Positions 19,671 to 28,128 of a stretch of 64,000 nucleotides of DNA are shown piece by piece. Numbering within the stretch: position 1 is the stretch's first letter; the number at the start of each line of letters is the position of its first letter. The stretch comes from Cerasibacillus quisquiliarum (GTDB taxonomy: Bacteria > Bacillota > Bacilli > Bacillales > Amphibacillaceae). Both the position numbers and the translations under genes were made by a program. The notes under the pieces were generated by a model, which was not told the origin of the DNA, did no database searches, and saw nothing but the letters and a program-made list of their open reading frames with translations. The DNA lies in the NCBI RefSeq assembly GCF_014202495.1, contig NZ_JACHHA010000004.1, forward strand, positions 186,001 to 250,000. The letters are read 5' to 3'.

Positions 19671-21103
19671 GAAGTCGAAGGAGGAAAAAGCTCGATTTAA
19701 AAACATTGGAGAATCTCTTTCAAAAATCAGATGATATTCAATTTGAAGATTACACCTTCAATAAGCACATTATTACAATTATCACATGTGATGCTATGAT
19801 AGACCATCAAATGTTGCAACAAATTATTATTGAACGAATAAGACGGTATTTCGAAAGTGAAGAACATGATGTTAAAAACCTCCACCTTCCCCAACTAACT
19901 AAAATAACTAAAAAGACTGATGTTATCAATAAAGTATATTCTGGGTTTGTTTTGATTTACTTTTCAAATACAGGAGAGCTATATGCAAGTAATATCACAA
20001 ATCAACCGAATAGAAAACCAGAAGAAACAAAAACAGAGGTGCCCGTTAAAGGACCTCGAGATAATTTTATTGAAGATTTATCTGTAAATGTCGCACTCAT
20101 AAGAAAACGGCTTCCGACCAACTCATTATGTGTCGAAACTTTTCATATAGGAAGAAGAACAAAAACAAAAATCGCTATGCTTTATTTCGACGATATAGCA
20201 AAACCAGAAATATTAAAAGGTATTAGAGATAAACTAAATAAAATCGATGTAGATATTGTATTTAGTGGAAATATTCTAATGGAACATATCGATAAAAACT
20301 CCAGATTATTTCCACGACACGATTATACAGGTCGCCCTGATTTAGCCATTCAATCATTAGTAATAGGACGTATTTTAATTTTAATTGACGGTGTAGCGTA
20401 CGGTGTGATTACACCTGTTAGTTTATTCCAGTTATTTAAAACGACAGAAGATAATGAATATCCATCTATATATAGTACATTTGAACGTTTATTACGCGTC
20501 TTTGGTGTTTTTGTTGGTGGCTTACTTCCTGCATTTTGGTTAGCCTTAATAACGTATCATCAAAACCAATTACCACTCTTATTATTGGCTACTGTCTTCC
20601 AATCAAACACAGGACTTCCCTTTCCCTCAGTTATTGAAATGTTAATTATGTTAATTTTATTTGAACTTTTTCGTGAAGCAGGCTTACGGTTACCAGAGTC
20701 AATAGGTGGTACGTTAAGTGTCGTTGGGGGATTAATTATCGGGGATGCTGCTATTCGTTCAGGCGTCACAAGTCCGGCAATGATTGTTGTCATCGCTGTA
20801 TCAACTGTAGCAACATTTACTTTATTAAATCAATCACTCGTTGCAGCTGTTAGTATTATTCGTTTTATTTCCATTATAGTCACATCCCTTTTTGGTTTAT
20901 TTGGCTTTTTTATGGTTTTTTATTTCACATTGCTTTATGTTGCGAATATCAGAGTCTTTGGTGTTCCTTATTTAAATATTAGCGCCAATTTAAACTCAGA
21001 TCATGTAAAGAAAACACTGTTTCGCCCCTTACAAAAGTTTTATAAAACACGTCCTGTAGAAGTAGCTACAAATGATATCACACGAATTAATGAGGATGAA
21101 TAA
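19667..21103 (+). CDS. Spore germination protein, GerA family
   Basis: This 478-residue GerAA/KA family protein has a soluble N-terminal domain (about 1-235), then the conserved RPDLAIQSLVIGRILILIDG and four or five membrane helices with FRLPESIGG-like FREAGLRLPESIGGT. GerA subunits form the pentameric channel that releases ions in early germination. The ATG overlaps the gerB stop and lies behind AAAGGAGGGAG. The C-terminal tail is cytosolic. Confidence 0.93.
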   Translation: MRSRRRKKLDLKTLENLFQKSDDIQFEDYTFNKHIITIITCDAMIDHQMLQQIIIERIRRYFESEEHDVKNLHLPQLTKITKKTDVINKVYSGFVLIYFSNTGELYASNITNQPNRKPEETKTEVPVKGPRDNFIEDLSVNVALIRKRLPTNSLCVETFHIGRRTKTKIAMLYFDDIAKPEILKGIRDKLNKIDVDIVFSGNILMEHIDKNSRLFPRHDYTGRPDLAIQSLVIGRILILIDGVAYGVITPVSLFQLFKTTEDNEYPSIYSTFERLLRVFGVFVGGLLPAFWLALITYHQNQLPLLLLATVFQSNTGLPFPSVIEMLIMLILFELFREAGLRLPESIGGTLSVVGGLIIGDAAIRSGVTSPAMIVVIAVSTVATFTLLNQSLVAAVSIIRFISIIVTSLFGLFGFFMVFYFTLLYVANIRVFGVPYLNISANLNSDHVKKTLFRPLQKFYKTRPVEVATNDITRINEDE

Positions 21104-22257
21104 TGAGAAAAGTTAGTCTATATTTAGTCTGTTTATGTGTCGTATTATTATCAGGTTGTTGGGATAAACATGAACCTGAGAGAATGTTATATGTTCATGG
21201 TTTAGGGATTGATTATAAAGATGGAAAATATGAGGTATATGCTCAAGTCATTAATTTATCCAATGTCGCAAAGTCAGAAGAACCAAAAACAGAGATTGTT
21301 CAAGCAGAAGTAGGATATGCAAGCGGAAATACATTAGAGGATGCTGTATTCAATTTATATCGATCTGCAGATGAAAGAATCTCTTGGGGGCACTTAACTT
21401 ATATTGTCTTCTCAAAAAATGTATTGGAGGAAGATCAGTTTAATGCAAGTATCGATGTATTTATTCGTTTTGCTGAAACAAGATATCGCATTTGGGTATA
21501 TAGTACACAAGAGGATATAAAAGATGTCCTTCTTACCATTCCTATCACCAGTACAACTTTAACGCTTTCTAAATTAAGTGATCCGATGAATTCATTTAAA
21601 CAAGAATCTTTTGTAGAGCCAGTTGATATAAGAAGATTAATTATTGGTTTAGATGAGCCGAATCACGAAATGATTATTCCAACCATTAATGTCTTATACA
21701 ATTGGGAAACTGTTGAAAGAATACCTCGAACTGCTCATTTAGCTGGTGTTGGAATTATAACACCAGACAAATTTAAAGGATTTATATTAAATGAAGAAGC
21801 AAGGGGTATTAAATGGATGAATAATCATACAAGGCGTGGAACCGTTTCTTTTTTATTAGATAAATCAGATGAAAATAGTATAACTTCTGCCACTTTAAAT
21901 GATGTAAAGGTGAAAGTTACACCTATTGTTGAAAATGATGTTGTGTACTTTGATATTGATGTCAAAGTGCAGGCTGTTGTCAGTACTGTAACAGAGAAAG
22001 TTTCAGATGCTGAATTTCAAGAACATATTGCTAACACAGTCAAATCCGAAATTCTTATGACATACGAAGAAGCCTTAAATAAAGACATTGATATTTTCCG
22101 CTTGTCGGAACATGTTTATCGAAAGCACATCAAAGATTGGAAAAGGCTACAAAAAGACGGCAAAGTCGAATTAACAAAAGATTCGATTCGCTCTTTAAAT
22201 GTCACAGTTACAAAACTGAAAATAGGAAGAAAATCATTACAAAAAACGATAAAGTAG
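21103..22257 (+). CDS. Spore germination lipoprotein, GerC family
   Basis: This 384-residue protein has a signal peptide and lipobox LLSGC (Cys19), followed by WDKHEPE, the hallmark start of Ger(x)C proteins, and the three-domain body of the family. It is anchored on the outer face of the spore inner membrane and works with the GerA and GerB subunits. Its ATG overlaps the gerA stop (TAATG). Last gene of the operon. Confidence 0.93.
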   Translation: MRKVSLYLVCLCVVLLSGCWDKHEPERMLYVHGLGIDYKDGKYEVYAQVINLSNVAKSEEPKTEIVQAEVGYASGNTLEDAVFNLYRSADERISWGHLTYIVFSKNVLEEDQFNASIDVFIRFAETRYRIWVYSTQEDIKDVLLTIPITSTTLTLSKLSDPMNSFKQESFVEPVDIRRLIIGLDEPNHEMIIPTINVLYNWETVERIPRTAHLAGVGIITPDKFKGFILNEEARGIKWMNNHTRRGTVSFLLDKSDENSITSATLNDVKVKVTPIVENDVVYFDIDVKVQAVVSTVTEKVSDAEFQEHIANTVKSEILMTYEEALNKDIDIFRLSEHVYRKHIKDWKRLQKDGKVELTKDSIRSLNVTVTKLKIGRKSLQKTIK

Positions 22258-22286
22258 AGGAGGCCTTTCGTACAAAGCCTCCTTTT
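22258..22286. terminator. Terminator between ger operon and response regulator remnant
   Basis: The stem AGGAGGC / GCCTCCT is followed by TTTT on the plus strand, directly at the gerC stop. Confidence 0.85.
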
Positions 22287-22301
22287 AACCCCATTTTTGT
22301 T

Positions 22302-22856
22302 CTAACTTATTTGAGTAATTTGCAATCGATACCAATTCTTCGGTCTGCCTGTACGACCATACTCTAGGATGACTTGAAGCATACCTTCTGCCTCTAAATA
22401 ATTTAAATAACGATTAATCGTTTGATAAGATACTGGAAGTTTTTCGACCATGTCTTCAATCGTGACTGGTTTGTCTTGTTTAATAAGAAACAATTTAATA
22501 GAGCGTAACGTCTTCTCATTAATTCCTTTCTCAACAAATACATTATTATCCTTTTTTGTGAGCTGACCAATTTTCAAATTAACACGAATTCGTGATATTA
22601 AATCCGGCGCCTTTATCGGTTTTAACGCAAAATCAGTCGCTCCTTCCTTTATAAATTTATCAGCGATTTTCTGCCGATCATCAACTGTCAAAATAATGAT
22701 TGGTACATGCTCATTTAGCTTACGAATCTCCTTGATCGTTCGTAACCCATCCCATTCTGGCATATGATAGTCAATTAAAATAACATCTGGCTCTATCACA
22801 TGAAATATGTCTACTGCCTCTTTACCAGTGGACGCTTCGATAACATCCCAGTCTAG
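22302..22856 (-). pseudogene. 5'-truncated response regulator (CitT/DcuR type)
   Basis: The readable frame begins DWDVIEASTGKEAVDIF, continues with the receiver core DVILIDYHMPEWDG (phospho-acceptor Asp), ILTVDD and LKPIKAPDL, and ends in the CitT-type helix-turn-helix (VSYQTINRYLNYLEAEG, RTGRPKNWY). About 30-35 residues of the receiver with the acidic pocket are absent: just upstream the frame hits TAA at the border of the island. The usual partner sensor kinase is missing. An internal ATG (22799) could only give a damaged receiver. Confidence 0.8.
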
Positions 22857-23087
22857 TTAGTGAGCTTCTCTGATTTTCTCTAGATAAACCTTTGCTTTAG
22901 ATTCATTGCTAAAGCTTGACATTGTTTTAATGGTGTCGCTATTGATTGCCGAAAAATCTACCTCGTTGGCTTTTAATTTGGAAAAATCAACTTCAAAGCC
23001 AAATTGATCTGTGACCCTTTCTTTAATCTTTTGTACAAGAGATTGTTCTTGTACTGCATTGAGTGATAGTGGTTTCATGATAGTCAT
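22857..23087 (-). CDS. Small protein of unknown function at island border
   Basis: This 76-residue protein starts at ATG behind AAGGAGG. It is acidic and helical (VQEQSLVQKIKERVTDQFGF, SNESKAKVYLEKIREAH) with no cysteine or membrane segment. I do not recognise it. Its stop codon lies at the island junction, so its C-terminus may be cut short. Confidence 0.6.
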   Translation of the reverse strand: MTIMKPLSLNAVQEQSLVQKIKERVTDQFGFEVDFSKLKANEVDFSAINSDTIKTMSSFSNESKAKVYLEKIREAH

Positions 23088-23157
23088 AAAACTTCCTCCT
23101 TATAATAATATTTTTGATACATTATTAAAAGAGGTCTAACCACCAATTTAATAAACC

Positions 23158-23535
23158 TTATCTTAAAAAACGTTGTACAATTTGCGAAATCCCAAAAACC
23201 AAACCACTTGTAATAATTGCCCCAATTATAATATTTATTGGATCAAAGAAACCATTATAGAAGCCGATTAATCCAACTAAAAGATAAAGCAAAATACAAA
23301 CATATGATATTGAAAAGGAAAGTGTAATCTGACTTGTTATTCTTTGATCCGCAATTACATATTTCTTTTTCTTATTAATTGATATTGAGATTATTTGGTA
23401 AACGAATATTAATGAACATACTCCCATTAAAAAGCTGAACCTTCCACCATTAAGAAATTCAGAATAACTTAAATAACTAAATGACAAGAATAATACAAAA
23501 TTTAGCATTAGAATTACCCATTTATTCACACGCAT
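23158..23535 (-). CDS. Four-helix membrane protein paired with XRE regulator
   Basis: This 125-residue protein has four predicted membrane helices (about 6-24, 33-50, 68-90, 96-115). The chosen start is ATG 5 nt behind GGAGAGGG; an upstream in-frame codon 8 residues earlier has no such site. It lies 29 bases behind a small XRE regulator gene. Pairs of a small Cro/CI-type regulator and a small membrane protein are common in Firmicutes; their role is not well defined. Confidence 0.75.
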   Translation of the reverse strand: MRVNKWVILMLNFVLFLSFSYLSYSEFLNGGRFSFLMGVCSLIFVYQIISISINKKKKYVIADQRITSQITLSFSISYVCILLYLLVGLIGFYNGFFDPINIIIGAIITSGLVFGISQIVQRFLR

Positions 23536-23564
23536 TATAACCCTCTCCTTTTTTAGCAAATTAG

Positions 23565-23783
23565 TTATTCGTTTTCCTCATCCCAAAAAAACAAATTTTC
23601 AACCGGTTGATTCAGAGCTTTAGAAAGAGCCAAAACAATACCGATTGTTGGTTCATATTTCTGCTTTTCTATAGCGAGAATTGTTTGTCGATGGACCCCC
23701 ACTTGATCTGCTAAGTCCTGTTGAGTTATATCCATCATCCTTCTAACATTGCGTATATTGTTTTTCACTTTTCCTCTTTTCAA
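23565..23783 (-). CDS. XRE family (Cro/CI-type) transcriptional regulator
   Basis: This 72-residue protein consists of one helix-turn-helix: RRMMDITQQDLADQVGVHRQ, then AIEKQKYEPTIGIVLALSKAL and the FFWDEE end typical of this short subgroup. It starts at TTG behind GAGGTGA. It probably controls its own operon with the membrane protein downstream. Confidence 0.85.
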   Translation of the reverse strand: MKRGKVKNNIRNVRRMMDITQQDLADQVGVHRQTILAIEKQKYEPTIGIVLALSKALNQPVENLFFWDEENE

Positions 23784-23907
23784 TTTTGTTTCACCTCAAA
23801 TGTATCTTATCATATACAAAATGTAGTTTAAACTATACATTGTTAAATCTTGATTCAATTTTTACATCAAAACCTTGATTACCAACTTTTCCTTATAAAA
23901 AAAAGAA

Positions 23908-23935
23908 AAACGCCCTTTTGTTATTAAGGGCGTTT
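23908..23935 (-). terminator. Terminator after glutaredoxin-like gene
   Basis: The stem AAACGCCCTT / AAGGGCGTTT is followed on the minus strand by a mixed T run, right after the stop codon. Confidence 0.8.
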
Positions 23936-23940
23936 ACCTA

Positions 23941-24186
23941 TTAAAGAAATTCTTTTTCGTATTTATTTGGTGAAAAACCATTCAACATTGTTACTTCGTT
24001 CGTTTCTTTATTTTCAATCACTGCCAATGGCACTCCAAATACATTATAACCATCAAATTCTTTCATGTTTGTTTCGTCAGAAATATCCTTATAAATAAAT
24101 TCCAGTTGGTGTTTTTCCAGCCATTCTTTTGCTCTGGAACAATAAATACAGCTATCACTACCGTATAGAGTGATTTCCTTATCCAT
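23941..24186 (-). CDS. Glutaredoxin-like protein (NrdH type)
   Basis: This 81-residue thioredoxin-fold protein has the redox motif CIYCSRAKEWL (CxxC) and the cis-proline stretch FGVPLAVIE. It starts at ATG 5 nt behind GAGGGGGG. It probably reduces disulfides or feeds electrons to a reductase. It lies directly downstream of the tRNA-Cys gene on the same strand, with the RNA ending 28 bases before this start. Confidence 0.85.
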   Translation of the reverse strand: MDKEITLYGSDSCIYCSRAKEWLEKHQLEFIYKDISDETNMKEFDGYNVFGVPLAVIENKETNEVTMLNGFSPNKYEKEFL

Positions 24187-24213
24187 CTTAACCCCCCTCA
24201 AAATATAAGAAAT

Positions 24214-24288
24214 TGGAGGCAACACCCGGATTCGAACCGGGAATCAAGGTTTTGCAGACCTTTGCCTTTCCTTTTTGGCTATGTTGCC
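24214..24288 (-). tRNA. tRNA-Cys (anticodon GCA), CCA encoded
   Basis: The minus strand reads a full cloverleaf. The acceptor GGCAACA pairs with TGTTGCC, then discriminator T and an encoded CCA. The D arm is GCC...GGC, the anticodon arm AAGGT-CTGCAAA-ACCTT and the T arm CCGGG with TTCGAAT. The acceptor is more AT-rich than in the usual Bacillus tRNA-Cys. It sits alone inside the island, not in a tRNA cluster. Confidence 0.93.
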
Positions 24289-24415
24289 CTATTCATATAT
24301 TAAAGAGAGGGAACAAACAAAGAAATCAACCATTTAATAAAATATTTGATTGATAATTTTAATGAGCGCATCACTTTCCACTATATAGCCCCCATTTAAA
24401 TAAGGAGTGAAATTC

Positions 24416-24619
24416 ATGGAAGATAACCATAAACAAATGCTTAATTGCTTAGTCCAAGTTCACCAAACACTATCTATTTGCTCGAAATGCTATGAATTAA
24501 TAGGACGCACTTTTCAATGGGAGGTTCCCTTTAACAAAAAAACACCCGATAAGGGTAGTACAATCTTACCGATGTACGCCTTATCAAGTGTCCTCTTACA
24601 AAAGCCGGCTTTCTCCTAA
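24416..24619 (+). CDS. Small unknown protein, possibly 3'-altered
   Basis: This 67-residue frame starts at ATG 8 nt behind AAGGAG. The first half (MEDNHKQMLNCLVQVHQ, SICSKCYELIGR) looks like a real helical protein with a CxxC. The second half overlaps a long imperfect hairpin (24542-24591) and may not be original. I do not recognise it. Confidence 0.4.
   Translation: MEDNHKQMLNCLVQVHQTLSICSKCYELIGRTFQWEVPFNKKTPDKGSTILPMYALSSVLLQKPAFS
24542..24591. repeat. Long imperfect inverted repeat
   Basis: The arms ACACCCGATAAGGGTAGTAC and GTACGCCTTATCAAGTGT pair over GTAC, CTTATC and GTGT around a 12-nt loop, with mismatches between the blocks. It could be a terminator, a partition or protein-binding site of the former plasmid, or a transposon end. 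From 24620 to 24857 I see no gene. Confidence 0.45.
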
Positions 24620-24857
24620 CCCTTTACGCTTGTCCGGCAGGTGCTTCTTGTGGTAGCAAGAATGCAGCGTTTTAATACGTCAGGTCATCTACCAATAACA
24701 TATTCGGCAACCATTAACGTGGAACAAATCAAACTCCCGATCGCTGATATTAACGCTAATATTAACAACCACTCTCTTTTTTTCACGTTGTCCTGTCACC
24801 CCCTATTTTCTTTAGTAGGACGCTGATTTTTTTAAAAAGTTCCTTAAACCAAAAAAA

Positions 24858-24883
24858 CTACCGACTTCATTAGAAATCGGTAG
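24858..24883 (-). terminator. Terminator after macro-domain remnant
   Basis: The stem CTACCGA / TCGGTAG is followed on the minus strand by TTTTTTT. Confidence 0.85.
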
Positions 24884-24901
24884 CAAGCAAATCATAGACT
24901 T

Positions 24902-25273
24902 TTATACCTTGCAAACAAGTATTTCAATATCAGTATCCTCAAAGACCTTTTGGATTATCCCACGGTTCTTTGACCATTCTAATCTATCCAACCCTGCTCC
25001 AATCTGCGGCATTGCAATCTTTTTGATTCCATTATCAATTGCTGTTTTTTTCATTGCCTCAATAGCCATCGTAAAAGAATCATATGTTGGTTTTTTTCAA
25101 TATACCTGTTTCGTAACAAGATTCAGCACTCTACCAACAGCGATGCAGCTTCCGACTTGTAAGGATGAATATTTTGCGTGTTTACTTAGATTAGCAAGAT
25201 CAAATCTTTTTCGAAACTGAACAGCAATTCCTGCCCCCATTTTTGCGTCCGCACTTATGCAATGAGCTAAATA
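24902..25273 (-). pseudogene. Macro-domain (ADP-ribose-binding) protein, broken
   Basis: One frame reads AHCISADAKMGAGIAVQFRK, then VGSCIAVGRVLNLVTKQVY, a TGA stop, and KKPTYDSFTMAIEAMKK and KIAMPQIGAGLDRLEWSK to the end. This is a TARG1/ALC1-like macro domain, which binds or removes ADP-ribose. The TGA stands where relatives usually have Trp (YWHKPTY), so a TGG-to-TGA nonsense change is likely. The N-terminus is cut off by the right end of the TnpB element. Confidence 0.8.
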
Positions 25274-25451
25274 GTGAACTACCCATCACTCAGCTTTACT
25301 TGAGTGGGTGGCAATGTTTTTTCAAGTGGAAGAATCTACAGTAAGTGAACTACCAACCACCTAGTTTTACTTGAAGTGGGGGCTTCTCGTTTCCTCGGGA
25401 CAGGCATTCCCGCTCCCTCCACGATGGCGCGTTCCGCACCTAAGACTTTTT
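25274..25451 (-). ncRNA. Putative omega (reRNA) region of TnpB
   Basis: The 3' end of tnpB and the element right end form the guide RNA scaffold in this family. Here the region has stacked hairpins (for example GGGAATGCCTGTCCC and AGAAGCCCCCACTT...) and ends in GTAGTTCAC, after which guide sequence would start. The right-end copy occurs twice. The RNA boundaries are inferred from family knowledge. Confidence 0.5.
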
Positions 25452-26531
25452 CTATCCGGCTTCTAAACCTAATTTCAGGATATTCTTCGCCGCATTTATA
25501 TCTCGGTGGTCGGTGTACCCACATGAACAAACATGTGTCCGTTCCGACAATTTTTTCTTCACAATCCGACCGCAGTTCGAACACATCTGGCTAGTGTTAT
25601 GTGGATTCACTACCTTGACCTGCTTATCAGCGTATGCTGCTTTATAAGAGGTGAAAATAATGAGTTGGTTCCACGCAACTTCGTGAATCGCTTTTGATAG
25701 CCTGCGGTTCTTTACCATGCTTTTGACATTCAATTCCTCGAATACAATCAAATCATATTGATCGACCAACATCCGGCTTACCTTATGGTTCGTATCCTTC
25801 CGTTGATTGGCAATCTGTTCATGTTTTTTCGCAAGTAATCGAACAGCTTTCCTTCTCCGATTAGAACCTTTCTTTCGTCTGGATACGATCCGTTGCAGAC
25901 GTTTTAGTTGTTGTTCTGACTTCCGCAAGTGCTTCGGATTATCAAAGAATTCTCCGTCGGATGTAATTGCCAAGTGAGAAATGCCGACATCGACACCAAC
26001 CTGCTTGCCTGTGAAATGGAACACTTTCTCAACTTCACAAACGAAACAGACAAAGTAGCGACCGTTCTTTCGAATGATCGTGCAAGTTTTCACTTTGCCT
26101 TCCACCTTCCTGTGCAAGTGAATACGGATACTGCCAATCTTGGACAATTTCAACTTATCGCCTTCAATTGAAAATCCGCTTTGAGGATAGGTAAAACTGT
26201 CATACCGATTCTTTCCTTGAAAACGAGGGAAGCCGGGCTTCTCACCATTTTTCACTCTACGAAAAAAGTTTTGAAAGGAAACATCTAGTCGTTTCAACAC
26301 GTTCTGCAACACTTGGGAATGAATCTCCTTGTATTCCGGCAACACCTTTTTCAAATGTGGCAATTCTTTTATTTGTTGAAAGGGAGTAATGGAAACACCA
26401 CGTTTTTTGTAGGTGAATATCCGCTGCTCCAATGCGTGATTATACAAGTCTCGGCATAATTCAAGTGTTCGTTCGAACAATTCTCGCTCTTCTTTCGTTG
26501 GATACAATCTGTACTTGAATGTCTTTATCAA
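25452..26531 (-). CDS. tnpB: TnpB RNA-guided endonuclease
   Basis: This is a 359-residue, apparently intact TnpB. The RuvC aspartate is in GKQVGVDVGISHLAIT, the glutamate in LIVFEELNVKSM and the final aspartate in DHRDINAAKNIL. The zinc finger CSNCG...CSCG lies between the last two. The N-terminal KTFKYRLYPT is classic. It starts at TTG behind AAAGGAAGTG. By family knowledge it is an RNA-guided nuclease, ancestor of Cas12, that cuts empty donor sites beside a target-adjacent motif and so helps element retention. Confidence 0.93.
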   Translation of the reverse strand: MIKTFKYRLYPTKEERELFERTLELCRDLYNHALEQRIFTYKKRGVSITPFQQIKELPHLKKVLPEYKEIHSQVLQNVLKRLDVSFQNFFRRVKNGEKPGFPRFQGKNRYDSFTYPQSGFSIEGDKLKLSKIGSIRIHLHRKVEGKVKTCTIIRKNGRYFVCFVCEVEKVFHFTGKQVGVDVGISHLAITSDGEFFDNPKHLRKSEQQLKRLQRIVSRRKKGSNRRRKAVRLLAKKHEQIANQRKDTNHKVSRMLVDQYDLIVFEELNVKSMVKNRRLSKAIHEVAWNQLIIFTSYKAAYADKQVKVVNPHNTSQMCSNCGRIVKKKLSERTHVCSCGYTDHRDINAAKNILKLGLEAG

Positions 26532-26610
26532 TCTTTTTCACTTCCTTTAAAAAGTCAAGCATTCATCCCCCCGCCTACTTTGTTGAGGAAGGAGACCTCT
26601 GCATTTTCTG

Positions 26611-27339
26611 TTAAACTATTGATCCTTGATCCAATGTAGATTTCGTATAATCCACCTTATTTCCATCATGAAATCCTTGTTGATATACTTCTACTTCTTC
26701 AATAGGCGGAAGTTTAAAAGACAACCCCTTTTTACCTTCAAACATTTCATCGTATGCTTGTTTTACTTCTGTAGGCAGCAATACCATTAACCCGTATTCT
26801 TGTTCCATCTCTTTAACTTGTTTTTCAAACTTTTCATTTAAACCACTTAAAAAACCTCTAATATAAGAGTTTTTTAATTCCGTTGTTAAGCTCCGCTCCC
26901 TTTGCAAAAAATTCACTTTGTAATATTCATCTACGAATTGAGATACATAAAAACTTAAAACCTCATACGCCAATATATACATTTCTTTCGCTAACGCAAT
27001 ATCATTTTCATATCCCAAAAAAATGATAGCCCTCTTTTTCTTGCTCTCACCTTCAACCGTTTTGCTATTGTAGTACCATGTAACTCTAAAATTATCCGCT
27101 ATAACATTTGCCAATTGACGTTCCCACCAGAATAGAGTTTTATGGGCTGTCACTTGGCCTTTTGAGACAGTTTCATTGCTTTTCTGATCCAGTATTTCGG
27201 ATGAAGAGATTTCATACTTTATCATAAGTTTTTGAGCCATAACGAAAGCTGTTTGACATTCTTCATCGTTTTTATGATCGTTTGCAATGGCTAATAAACC
27301 CTTGATTTTCTGGATAATTGACTCGTTTCGACTGGTCAA
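26611..27339 (-). CDS. DUF2786 domain protein
   Basis: This protein of about 242 residues has an N-terminal DUF2786 domain (SIIQKIKGLLAIANDHKNDEE, TAFVMAQKLMIKYEI) and a C-terminal DUF7168-like part with FLGYENDIALAKEMY. The start preferred is the TTG 6 nt behind GGGAGGG; a codon 5 residues upstream is the alternative. Members occur on phages and plasmids and their function is not known. The C-terminal YQQGFHDGNKVD is also typical. Confidence 0.75.
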   Translation of the reverse strand: MTSRNESIIQKIKGLLAIANDHKNDEECQTAFVMAQKLMIKYEISSSEILDQKSNETVSKGQVTAHKTLFWWERQLANVIADNFRVTWYYNSKTVEGESKKKRAIIFLGYENDIALAKEMYILAYEVLSFYVSQFVDEYYKVNFLQRERSLTTELKNSYIRGFLSGLNEKFEKQVKEMEQEYGLMVLLPTEVKQAYDEMFEGKKGLSFKLPPIEEVEVYQQGFHDGNKVDYTKSTLDQGSIV

Positions 27340-27427
27340 CTGTATCCCTCCCAATAATCCATTCTTTGTATAAGGACGCTAATGCAAAATAATAGTTCCT
27401 TTCCATTACCAGGATTTCTCGATATTA

Positions 27428-27460
27428 AAAAAGCGTTCTGCATATAAGCAAAACGCCTTT
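27428..27460 (-). terminator. Terminator after DUF6283-like gene
   Basis: The stem AAAGGCGTTTTGC / GCAGAACGCTTTT is followed by TT on the minus strand. Confidence 0.8.
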
Positions 27461-27466
27461 CATTTA

Positions 27467-27772
27467 TTAATATTCATCTACTATATCGACATTCATATTT
27501 AGCTTACGTCGATCATACATACCAATTCTTTCAGCAATCCGCATCATCTGATTTGGCCGATCTTCCTTTTCAAGAAATATCATCGCACCTGCACAATGTT
27601 GTTGATCAGGAGAAGGCATATGCAAAGTCTTATGACATGTGAAAGACATATCCGCTCTGATACCCTCCACAATCTCTTCTAATCTCCCCTCTGCCAATGT
27701 GGTATTGGTAGAACTACCTTTAATAAAAGGACAATCCTTGCAAGGAGTTTTTAAATCAAACTTCATTTTCAT
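27467..27772 (-). CDS. Cysteine-motif protein of the DUF6283 type
   Basis: This 101-residue protein has CKDCPFIKG near the N-terminus and two further cysteines in TCHKT and HCAGAM. Four spaced cysteines with histidines suggest a metal or iron-sulfur site. Similar proteins occur on phages and plasmids. The family name is given from memory. ATGs at codons 1 and 3 are both possible; the ribosome-binding site (AGGTTG) is weak. Confidence 0.6.
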   Translation of the reverse strand: MKMKFDLKTPCKDCPFIKGSSTNTTLAEGRLEEIVEGIRADMSFTCHKTLHMPSPDQQHCAGAMIFLEKEDRPNQMMRIAERIGMYDRRKLNMNVDIVDEY

Positions 27773-27819
27773 CGCAACCTATCATATTATATTTTTATTG
27801 GTTGTTAAGTATGGTTCGA

Positions 27820-27990
27820 TTAAAACCTTTCCCAACTGAAAGTTTCATTTTCACTTAGCTCTACGCCTACACGTTTATATTCAGCTCTTGCTAATTTTTT
27901 AATTTCTTCATCAGATGCATTTTTTGGCACATTATATAGCCACGTTTTAATTTCATAACCTTCTCTAACCACATAAATAATTAAATCCAT
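27820..27990 (-). CDS. Small 56-residue protein, paralogue of the frame at 28377
   Basis: ATG lies 7 nt behind GGAGTG. The product starts MDLIIYVVREGYEIKTWLYN and ends in a charged helix (SDEEIKKLARAEYKR). It resembles the frame at 28377-28520 in its first 12 residues (MD-x-x-IYV-x-REG pattern) and is probably a member of the same small family. Function unknown. Confidence 0.6.
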   Translation of the reverse strand: MDLIIYVVREGYEIKTWLYNVPKNASDEEIKKLARAEYKRVGVELSENETFSWERF

Positions 27991-28053
27991 TCCATTTCAC
28001 TCCTTCACATTAAACCTTTCGTACCTTCCGATAGTTTATAGAACATATTTAAG

Positions 28054-28096
28054 AAAAGTGAACGTACGAATTAAAGACTCCCTTCGTTCACTTTTT
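28054..28096. terminator. Bidirectional hairpin
   Basis: The stem AAAAGTGAACG / CGTTCACTTTTT sits downstream of the 63-residue gene and could terminate either strand. Confidence 0.65.
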
Positions 28097-28128
28097 AATT
28101 ACTTTACACATAGCATTCCAACTGTTAG

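Larger units (their letters stand above)
25274..26575 (-). mobile_element. IS200/IS605-type element carrying only tnpB
   Basis: The element consists of a tnpB gene, a left end around 26555-26575 (GCGGGGGGATGAATGC on the minus strand) and a right end ending in GTAGTTCAC. There are two right-end copies, ending at 25345 and 25274. No tnpA transposase is present, so movement would need TnpA in trans. The left border is approximate. The element interrupts the macro-domain gene. Confidence 0.75.

Noticed and set aside
24542-24591. Plasmid transfer origin
   Set aside because: Only an inverted repeat is seen; no relaxase gene or nick-site motif lies near it.
25080-25110. TGA in the macro-domain frame as a second selenocysteine
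   Set aside because: Relatives have Trp at this place, no hairpin of the right kind follows, and the gene is also cut at its N-terminus.
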